Assembly: GCF_003419895.1 (NCBI RefSeq)
Contig: NZ_QPMM01000015.1
Span: 49,864 to 113,863 of the forward strand
DNA from: Chitinophaga silvatica
Lineage (GTDB): Bacteria > Bacteroidota > Bacteroidia > Chitinophagales > Chitinophagaceae
Reading direction: 5' to 3'
DNA: 64,000 nucleotides
The translations under genes were made by a program, and so were the position numbers. Of this stretch, positions 58,079-64,000 are shown one piece after another. The notes beneath the pieces were generated by a model that saw only the letters and a program-made list of their open reading frames with translations, was not told the DNA's origin and ran no database searches. The stretch's first letter is position 1. Every line of letters begins with the position of its first letter.

Positions 58079-58822
58079 TTGGAACGGAAAGTAAAAGTTG
58101 CGGCTGTAAGTTATTTGAATACAAGGCCATTATTGTACGGATTTAGGAATCACCCGGTGATGGAAATGATTGATCTGTCTACAGATTATCCTTCCAAAAT
58201 AGCTCAACAATTGATTGACGGCGAGGTGGATGTTGCGCTGGTACCAGTAGCTACTATTCCTAAAATGAAGGAATATCATATTATCTCCGATTATTGTATA
58301 GGGGCAGAAGGCCCGGTTGCTTCTGTTTGCCTGTTTAGTGAAGTGCCTTTAAATGAAATAAAACGCATATATCTGGATTATCAAAGCCGCACTTCTGTTG
58401 CTTTGCTAAAACTATTGGTGAAAGAATACTGGAAACTGGATGTTACGTTTATAGAAACTTCAGGTCAGTACCAGGAAAACATAAAAGGTACCGATGCCGG
58501 ATTAGTGATAGGTGACAGAGCGTTGGAACAACGGAAAATTTCTCCGTTTATCTACGATCTTGCAGAACATTGGACTCGCTTTACCAGCTCTCCTTTTGTT
58601 TTTGCTGCCTGGATCGCCAATAAATCATTACCCGGGGAATTTATTCAACAATTCAATGATGCCAACAGCATCGGGGTAAAGAATATATTGCCGGTAGTAG
58701 CTGAAAATCCATATGAGATCTACGATCTTACTACTTATTATACAAGAGATATCAGCTATCCTTTTACCCCGGCGAAACGACAAGGGATGCAGAAGTTCCT
58801 CTCATATCTTCAGCAAGGATAA
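58079..58822 (+). CDS. mqnA: Chorismate dehydratase (futalosine pathway)
   Basis: The start is taken at TTG 58079 (MERKVKVAAVSYLNTRPLLYG, 247 aa) because family members begin there and a -7 box precedes it; the longer TTG-initiated frame from 58025 would begin upstream of that box. The MqnA/MqnD periplasmic-binding-like fold is shown by VSYLNTRPLLYG, DGEVDVALVPVATIP, YLDYQSRTSVALLKLLV and LVIGDRALEQR. MqnA makes 3-enolpyruvylbenzoate from chorismate, the first step of menaquinone synthesis through futalosine. The rest of the pathway is not in the window. It is followed after 75 nt by another plus-strand gene. Confidence 0.92.
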   Translation: MERKVKVAAVSYLNTRPLLYGFRNHPVMEMIDLSTDYPSKIAQQLIDGEVDVALVPVATIPKMKEYHIISDYCIGAEGPVASVCLFSEVPLNEIKRIYLDYQSRTSVALLKLLVKEYWKLDVTFIETSGQYQENIKGTDAGLVIGDRALEQRKISPFIYDLAEHWTRFTSSPFVFAAWIANKSLPGEFIQQFNDANSIGVKNILPVVAENPYEIYDLTTYYTRDISYPFTPAKRQGMQKFLSYLQQG

Positions 58823-58897
58823 ATTTTAAGATTGATCATCAATCTATAAGTCCACAATTTTAACTAACTTCATGACCTTCACCATTAACTGAGGGTC

Positions 58898-59560
58898 ATG
58901 AATATTGGTATCCTAGGAAGCGGTCCTGTAGGTCTAACTTTAGGCAAAGGATTGATGCAAACAGGACATTATATTACTATTGGCACCCGTAACCCCGCAC
59001 GGGAATCCTTGCAACAATGGGCCAGAAAACAAGGCAAACAGGCTTTGATCGGAACTTTCCGGCAGGCTGCCGAATTTGGCGAATTACTCCTTATCTGCAC
59101 CAGTTGGCAAGGCACCAAAAAAGCCATAGAAGCCGCAGGAATCTGGAATTTTAAATCCAAGACCGTCGTGGATGTCACGAATCCACTCGATGGAAGAGGC
59201 CCCGATGAACATGGGCGACTCACTTTTACTATTGGTCATACTAATTCGGCGGGCGAACAAATTCAGGCCTGGCTTCCTCCGGATGCTAAAGTCGTAAAGG
59301 CGCTTAGCTGCGTCGGACATGAACGAATGTTATTGCCAAAATTCAAGGAAGGAGCCCCCACTATGTTTATTGCCGGAAATAGCATGGAAGCGAAACGTGA
59401 AGTTATTAATCTGCTTCACCAGATTGGATGGAATGATATTGCAGATATGGGAAGAATAGAAATGAGCAGAAGTATTGAACCGCTTTCAATATTATGGGCT
59501 GCTTACGGCTTTCAGAACGATAGCACCAAACACGCCTTTAAATTATTAAGGGACGTTTAA
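58898..59560 (+). CDS. NADP-binding oxidoreductase, F420-dependent-NADP-reductase-like
   Basis: The 220-aa product has an N-terminal Rossmann motif MNIGILGSGPVGLTLGKGL, NADPH-phosphate-binding TRNPARE, DVTNPLDGRGP and KALSCVGHERML. The family (NADPH:F420 reductase-like, also Ped/NAD-binding 2) reduces unknown substrates in bacteria without F420. No F420 synthesis genes are in view. The stop lies within the terminator stem shared with the M1 peptidase. Confidence 0.85.
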   Translation: MNIGILGSGPVGLTLGKGLMQTGHYITIGTRNPARESLQQWARKQGKQALIGTFRQAAEFGELLLICTSWQGTKKAIEAAGIWNFKSKTVVDVTNPLDGRGPDEHGRLTFTIGHTNSAGEQIQAWLPPDAKVVKALSCVGHERMLLPKFKEGAPTMFIAGNSMEAKREVINLLHQIGWNDIADMGRIEMSRSIEPLSILWAAYGFQNDSTKHAFKLLRDV

Positions 59561-59575
59561 AACGCCCCTTAATAA
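59543..59575. terminator. Bidirectional terminator overlapping a stop codon
   Basis: TTATTAAGGG (59543-59552) and CCCTTAATAA (59566-59575) pair, with CGTTT/AAACG inside. The stem contains the end of the coding sequence, including the stop at 59558-59560, so it starts inside the gene. It separates the convergent oxidoreductase and peptidase genes. Confidence 0.65.
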
Positions 59576-59580
59576 AATGC

Positions 59581-61215
59581 TTATTTTACTTTCTTTACAT
59601 TAATATAAAAGTTCTTATCAACATCCAACTCCTTTACATTATCAAGGGTATAATTAGTGGTATGCCATAAGGTTCCGGGATAAATCAGTTTATATCCATT
59701 CTCATTGAGCTTCACTCTTACAGGCATATTGAAATCCTTTACATCACTTACCCAGCGGAATTGCAATTGCTGGCCGTTAAAGCGATATTCCAATGTAGGT
59801 ATAGTGGTATGTCTGAGGTATTGATCAAATACTTTCTCCAGATTCATACCAACAAACCGACTCATATATTCTTCGATCTGCTGAGTAGTTACGGTCTGGT
59901 GGTAGAAGGTTTTATTCATACCACGTAGCATATCCCTGAAGGCAACATCATTCTCCATAATCTGACGAATCATGTGAATCATATTAGCTCCTTTATAGTA
60001 CATATCTCCGCTGCCTTCGGCATTTACTCCGTATGGTGCGATGATAGGAACATCATTTTTGATGTTTTTGCGAATTCCCTGAACATATTCTTCCGCTGCT
60101 TTTTTACCATACTGGCATTCTGTAAACAAAGTTTCAGAATAGTTGGTAAAGGACTCATGAATCCACATATCAGCAATATCCTTACTAGTTATGCTATTAC
60201 CAAACCATTCGTGCCCGCTTTCATGTACAATAATGAAATCCCATTTCAGGCCCCAACCAGTGCCGGATAGATCGGTTCCTTTATAACCCATCTGATAATT
60301 ATTGCCATAGGCAACAGCACTTTGGTGTTCCATTCCTAAATAAGGTGCATCTACCAGTTTATAACTATCTCTGTAGAACGGATACTTACCAAACCAGTAT
60401 TCGAGACTCTTCAACATAGGCTTTACAACAGCGAAATGTTTTTTTGCTTTTTCCTGATTATAATCCAGAACCCAGTATCCGATATCCAGTTTGCCACCTT
60501 CGCCGGAGTAGGAATCCTTCATTTCGATATAATGACCAACGTTGAGGGCTACGTCATAATTATTTATAGGGCTGTTTACTACCCATACAAATGTTTTGGT
60601 ACCATCCGGGTTGTCGATAACCTTTTTCAGACGGCCATTTGATACGTCTGTAAGGTCATTAGGTACGGTAACGCTGATCTGCATTTCATCCGGCTTATCG
60701 CTCTGATGGTCTTTATTAGGCCACCATAGACTTGCCCCGATATGCTGAACGGCAGTAGCCATCCATAATCTGTCTTTCTCGTCTTTTGTCCATACTACAC
60801 CACCGCTCCAGGGTGCATTGGTTGCACGGTGAGGTTTACCACTATAGAATACTGTGAGTTGTTTAGATTTTCCTTTCGTTTGAGGAGCTACCAGATTAAT
60901 AAACCAGGCATTACTGTCGCGGGTCCAGGTAAGAGATTTCTTATCCTGTATCACGCTGTCGATTTGCATAGGGTATTGTAAATCGATTTGTAAAACCGAA
61001 TCCTGTTTTAGGACCTTATAGGTAATGGTATTAAAACCGCTGAAAGTACTATCTTCCGGGTTAACGGTAACGTGTAAATCATATTTGGTAACATCCCACC
61101 AACTACGTTGAGGGGTAATGGTGCCTCTAAGGGTATCGGCTCTGCTAAAGTTCTGCTGACCAATTACTGAAGTAGACAGCAATAAAGCCAAACATAAGAC
61201 GAATGCTCCTCGCAT
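59581..61215 (-). CDS. M1-family zinc metallopeptidase, exported
   Basis: The 544-aa product has a signal peptide (MRGAFVLCLALLLSTSVIGQ). The zinc site is HESGHEWFGN with His331, His335 and Glu354 in IHESFTNYSE. The substrate-recognition motif GMEHQS (294-299) replaces the classical GAMEN, keeping the Glu. The Tyr that stabilises the intermediate is probably in MYYKGANM near 407-414. It is an aminopeptidase-type enzyme in the periplasm. It ends after the catalytic and short beta-sandwich part and lacks the large C-terminal helical domain of PepN, as usual for this subfamily in Bacteroidota. Confidence 0.93.
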   Translation of the reverse strand: MRGAFVLCLALLLSTSVIGQQNFSRADTLRGTITPQRSWWDVTKYDLHVTVNPEDSTFSGFNTITYKVLKQDSVLQIDLQYPMQIDSVIQDKKSLTWTRDSNAWFINLVAPQTKGKSKQLTVFYSGKPHRATNAPWSGGVVWTKDEKDRLWMATAVQHIGASLWWPNKDHQSDKPDEMQISVTVPNDLTDVSNGRLKKVIDNPDGTKTFVWVVNSPINNYDVALNVGHYIEMKDSYSGEGGKLDIGYWVLDYNQEKAKKHFAVVKPMLKSLEYWFGKYPFYRDSYKLVDAPYLGMEHQSAVAYGNNYQMGYKGTDLSGTGWGLKWDFIIVHESGHEWFGNSITSKDIADMWIHESFTNYSETLFTECQYGKKAAEEYVQGIRKNIKNDVPIIAPYGVNAEGSGDMYYKGANMIHMIRQIMENDVAFRDMLRGMNKTFYHQTVTTQQIEEYMSRFVGMNLEKVFDQYLRHTTIPTLEYRFNGQQLQFRWVSDVKDFNMPVRVKLNENGYKLIYPGTLWHTTNYTLDNVKELDVDKNFYINVKKVK

Positions 61216-61294
61216 AATTAATTTTTTCTCTGATTTAACCGGAAAGATATTAATTTACTATCAAATGAAATGTTATTATTGTCAAGCGGTTAGA

Positions 61295-62917
61295 ATGAAA
61301 GGTTTGATATTATTTTTATCAGGCTGTTGGTTTTTGCTCTCTTGTGGAGCGAAAAAGGAACAGGAGCTTTCCGTATTTCGTTACAACAGTACTTACTTAA
61401 TTGCAAGTCTTGACCCCGCCTTTGCTAAGAGCCAGGAAGTTATATGGGCTGTGAAGCAATTGTATAATACACTGGTAGAAACAGACAGCAGCTTATCTAT
61501 TCGTCCATCCCTTGCCACATCCTGGGATGTATCGCCGGATCATCGCACCTATACCTTTCATTTACGCACCGATGTATACTTTCATGATAATGAGGTATTC
61601 CCGGGAGGAAAAGGGAGAAAATTGGTTGCAGCGGATGTTGTTTACAGCCTGAACCGGTTAATTGATCCTGCAACAGCATCAACCGGTGCCTGGTTATTTA
61701 ACGGGCGTTTAGCACCGGAAAATGGATTATTGGCCTTAAACGATTCTACATTTCAGCTTTCCCTGACCCAACCATTTCATCCTATCATGGGTATTCTGAG
61801 TATGCAATACTGCAGCATTGTACCAAAAGAAGTGGTAGAGAAATATGGAAAGGATTTCAGGAATCACCCTTGTGGTACCGGACCGTTCCAGCTTTTTCTC
61901 TGGGATGAATCACAAGCCCTGGTTTTGCATAAAAACCCAAGATACTTTGAAACAGATAGTACCGGAGCCAGATTGCCCTATTTAGAGGCAGTTCAGGTTA
62001 GCTTTCTGGAAAGTAAAGCTTCTGAATTCCTTTTGTTCAGGCAAGGACAATTGGATTTTATGAATGATATTGATGCTTCCTTTAAAGATGAAGTGCTTAC
62101 AAAACAGGGAGCTTTAAGAAAAGAATGGGAGGGGAAGATGGTATTAAGTAAACATCCCTATTTAAATACTGAGTACCTGGGATTTCTGATGGATAGCAGT
62201 AATCCGTTAGTGAAAAACAGTCCAATCAAAATAAAGAAAATCCGCCAGGCTATTAATTATGGAATAGACCGGATAAAAATGATGACTTACCTGCGTAACG
62301 GAATTGGTACACCTGCTATTTCAGGATTTGTGCCTGCCGGCTTACCATCCTATAATCCGGATATCGTTAAAGGATACTCGTACCAGCCAGGTAAATCGAG
62401 AGAGCTTTTGCGGGAGGCAGGATTTCCTGATGGGAATAACCTGCCGGTAATTAAATTATTATCGATTCCTATTTATGCAGATCTGGCCAACTATGTGGCG
62501 AACCAGCTCCAGGAAGTAGGGATTCGTATTCAAGTTGAAGTTATTCAGAAAAGTTTGTTGCTCGAGCAGACGTCAAAGTCGCAGGCCTTATTTTTCAGAG
62601 GAAGCTGGATTGCAGATTATCCGGATGCGGAAAGTTATCTTACTGTTTTTTATGGTAAGAACCCTGCACCACCCAACTATACCCGCTATCATAACCCACA
62701 ATTCGATAAACTATATGAAGCTTCATTACAGGAGAATAATGATAGTATCAGGTATAAATTGTATCAGGAAATGGACAGGATGGTGATAGATGATGCAGCT
62801 GTTGTTCCTCTATTTTATGACGAAGTGGTTAGGCTGGTGCAACCGAACGTTCATGAATTTTTTAATAATGGAATGAATTTGCTAGAGTTACGCTGGGTAA
62901 AGAAAACTAAACTATAA
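61295..62917 (+). CDS. Oligopeptide-type ABC substrate-binding lipoprotein (SBP family 5)
   Basis: The start is placed at 61295 (MKGLILFLSGCWFLLSC, lipobox LLSC with Cys17), giving 540 aa; the longer frame adds 10 residues. SBP_bac_5 features are LIASLDPAFAKSQEVIWAVKQLYNTLVE, SLATSWDVSPDHRTYTFHLRTDVYFHDN, ADVVYSLNRLIDP, GTGPFQLFLWDESQALVLHKNPRYF and KIRQAINYGIDRIKMM. It would capture peptides or similar ligands for an ABC importer, but no permease or ATPase gene is adjacent. In Bacteroidota such orphans are common. Confidence 0.92.
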   Translation: MKGLILFLSGCWFLLSCGAKKEQELSVFRYNSTYLIASLDPAFAKSQEVIWAVKQLYNTLVETDSSLSIRPSLATSWDVSPDHRTYTFHLRTDVYFHDNEVFPGGKGRKLVAADVVYSLNRLIDPATASTGAWLFNGRLAPENGLLALNDSTFQLSLTQPFHPIMGILSMQYCSIVPKEVVEKYGKDFRNHPCGTGPFQLFLWDESQALVLHKNPRYFETDSTGARLPYLEAVQVSFLESKASEFLLFRQGQLDFMNDIDASFKDEVLTKQGALRKEWEGKMVLSKHPYLNTEYLGFLMDSSNPLVKNSPIKIKKIRQAINYGIDRIKMMTYLRNGIGTPAISGFVPAGLPSYNPDIVKGYSYQPGKSRELLREAGFPDGNNLPVIKLLSIPIYADLANYVANQLQEVGIRIQVEVIQKSLLLEQTSKSQALFFRGSWIADYPDAESYLTVFYGKNPAPPNYTRYHNPQFDKLYEASLQENNDSIRYKLYQEMDRMVIDDAAVVPLFYDEVVRLVQPNVHEFFNNGMNLLELRWVKKTKL

Positions 62918-62984
62918 TTATTTTTTTAACATTTCATTCACCTATCCGACATCAATTTTTATGATATATCCGCATATTTAGCCT

Positions 62985-62992
62985 TACCTTTG
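62985..62992 (+). promoter_or_regulatory. -7 box of the desaturase gene
   Basis: TACCTTTG, exact -7 match, 31 nt upstream of the ATG at 63024. No good -33 TTG is visible. Confidence 0.5.
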
Positions 62993-63023
62993 ACGTTTAT
63001 TTGTCACTTTTCAAAAGCAATAA

Positions 63024-63806
63024 ATGGCCGTAATCCTCATATTCTTCTGTGTGCACTGGTTTTTTTCGTTATTCTTTCACACGTTTTACCTACACAGATA
63101 CGCGTCTCACCAGATGTACACTACCAGTAAATTCTGGGAACGTTTCTTTTATTTTTGTACCTGGTTGTTTCAAGGGTCATCTTATCTGATTCCAAGAGCG
63201 TATGGTGTAATGCACCGTATGCACCATGAATATAGCGATACCGAAAAAGATCCGCATTCTCCGCATTTCTTTAAGGATGTATGGACGATGATGGTGCAGA
63301 CCCGTAAGATTTACAATGGTTTCGTATATAACACCAGTGAGGTTGATCCGCAGTTTACTGCAGAACCTTTGCCGGAATGGAATGCATTGGACAAATTTGG
63401 TGATAGTAATTATACCCGTTTGGCCTGGATAGCTGCTTACATTGCATTTTATGTAGCATTTGTTCCTGCAGGTATGTGGTATTTATATCTGTTATTACCT
63501 ATCCATTTCCTGATGGGTCCTGTTCAGGGAGCTGTTGTGAATTGGTGTGGTCATAAATATGGTTATCAGAATTTCGATAATGGTGATCATTCCCGTAACA
63601 CTTCTCCATGGGGTATTGTATTAATGGGCGAGTTATTCCAGAATAACCACCATAAATTTAAAGACAGCCCTAACTTTGCAAAGAAGTGGTACGAATTGGA
63701 TCCTAGTTACCAGGTAATGAAGTTTATGAATTTCATTGGCATTATTAAATTAAAGCCTGCCATGGTAACAACCGCTGCTCAAATAAAGAAAGTAAATGCG
63801 GCTTAG
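63024..63806 (+). CDS. Fatty acid desaturase, acyl-CoA Delta-9 type
   Basis: The 260-aa integral membrane diiron enzyme has three His boxes: HRYASH (24-29), HRMHHEY (64-70) and QNNHHKF near 210. Further ligands are likely in WCGHKYGY near 175. Four hydrophobic helices include VILIFFCVHWFFSLFFHTFYL and LAWIAAYIAFYVAFVPAGMWYLYLLLPIHFL. It introduces a cis double bond into long-chain acyl chains with O2 and electrons from ferredoxin, adjusting membrane fluidity. It ends with a Lys-rich tail and is followed by a terminator. Confidence 0.93.
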   Translation: MAVILIFFCVHWFFSLFFHTFYLHRYASHQMYTTSKFWERFFYFCTWLFQGSSYLIPRAYGVMHRMHHEYSDTEKDPHSPHFFKDVWTMMVQTRKIYNGFVYNTSEVDPQFTAEPLPEWNALDKFGDSNYTRLAWIAAYIAFYVAFVPAGMWYLYLLLPIHFLMGPVQGAVVNWCGHKYGYQNFDNGDHSRNTSPWGIVLMGELFQNNHHKFKDSPNFAKKWYELDPSYQVMKFMNFIGIIKLKPAMVTTAAQIKKVNAA

Positions 63807-63838
63807 TTAGTACAATCAATCTGTTACAATAAAAAAAG

Positions 63839-63869
63839 TGCCTTACCAATTGGTGAGGCATTTTTTTTT
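63839..63869 (+). terminator. Intrinsic terminator of the desaturase gene
   Basis: TGCCT-T-ACC and GGT-G-AGGCA pair around AATT, then nine T. The A-run before the stem allows use on both strands. Confidence 0.9.
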
Positions 63870-64000
63870 GTTTCTCGCAAAGGCGCAAAGATTAATATTA
63901 AGAGTCAAAGGTTTTTATTAAGATTAATAAGGAATAATAAGGATTAATCTATGTTGTTTAGGATAATAATTGATTTCTGTAATAATTTAAAGTAGCGGGA
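63870..64000. other. Gene-free right end with short repeats
   Basis: The stretch contains CTCGCAAAGGCGCAAAG (63874-63890), a tandem of CGCAAAG-like units, and several AAGATTAAT / AAGGATTAAT repeats. The CGCAAAGGCGCAAAG unit is of a kind I recall from intergenic DNA in Bacteroidota. No frame or promoter is supported here. Confidence 0.35.

Noticed and set aside
1..64000. tRNA, rRNA or CRISPR loci and insertion sequences
   Set aside because: No TTC-loop/acceptor pattern, rRNA-like sequence, regularly spaced direct repeat array, transposase or integrase frame was seen.

Overview
The window looks like a chromosomal segment of a Bacteroidota bacterium, most likely Chitinophagaceae or a close relative. 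The support is a SusC/SusD pair, many lipoproteins and outer-membrane barrels, AT-rich intergenic DNA with almost no Shine-Dalgarno sequences, repeated matches to the Bacteroidota promoter (TTG about 20 nt upstream of TAnnTTTG), a RagA-type TonB receptor, a futalosine-pathway gene (mqnA) and an S9 dipeptidyl peptidase. No rRNA, tRNA, CRISPR array, transposase, integrase or phage gene was seen.

Layout. 1-576: the first 27 codons of a minus-strand translational GTPase (EF-G or ribosomal-protection type), preceded by a long leader with a good promoter, two short ORFs and two tandem intrinsic terminators. 577-5534: a two-domain trypsin/PDZ protein, a GH130-like protein and transketolase. 5647-15181: SusC, SusD, two paralogous DoxX-like membrane proteins, a SoxD-like lipoprotein cytochrome c and a SoxC-like Tat-exported sulfite dehydrogenase in one tight operon, with an elaborate leader. 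15184-20001: a small hypothetical, a KGG stress protein, a histone-H1-like protein, MscS, and a PLP histidine decarboxylase divergent from an Lrp regulator. 19990-26112: a TPR histidine kinase, an MFS exporter, a Rdx protein and two outer-membrane proteins. 26395-33853: an aldo/keto reductase and a TolC-RND-adaptor efflux operon with small flanking genes. 34237-40679: MarC, TRIC, DPP-IV-like peptidase, a VIT/CCC1-like protein and ornithine aminotransferase. 40755-46254: acyl-CoA-binding protein, LepA, a thioredoxin-fold protein and an AsmA-like protein. 46302-54524: MetY divergent from a Hen1-RlaP-RlaP-Pnkp RNA-repair operon that probably also carries a quinone-oxidoreductase gene. 54584-64000: ManA, YraN, a probable structured RNA, PurB, MqnA, an F420-reductase-like protein, an M1 peptidase, an oligopeptide-binding lipoprotein and a fatty-acid desaturase.

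Four parts deserve most attention. The GTPase leader has the architecture of an antibiotic- or translation-responsive attenuator. The RNA-repair cassette carries two different RlaP nucleotidyltransferases between Hen1 and Pnkp. The SusCD pair is linked to SoxCD-like sulfite oxidation rather than to glycan degradation. An orphan promoter upstream of the purB 3' end reads into about 230 nt of structured non-coding sequence. Many ends are marked by strong hairpin terminators, several sharing GAGGC/GCCTC arms, but four convergent pairs end with 0-2 nt between stops or overlap and have no terminator.

Start codons were moved inward wherever a signal peptide, lipobox, promoter or family N-terminus showed that the longest reading frame was too long. 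All functional calls come from reading the sequence; none was checked against a database.
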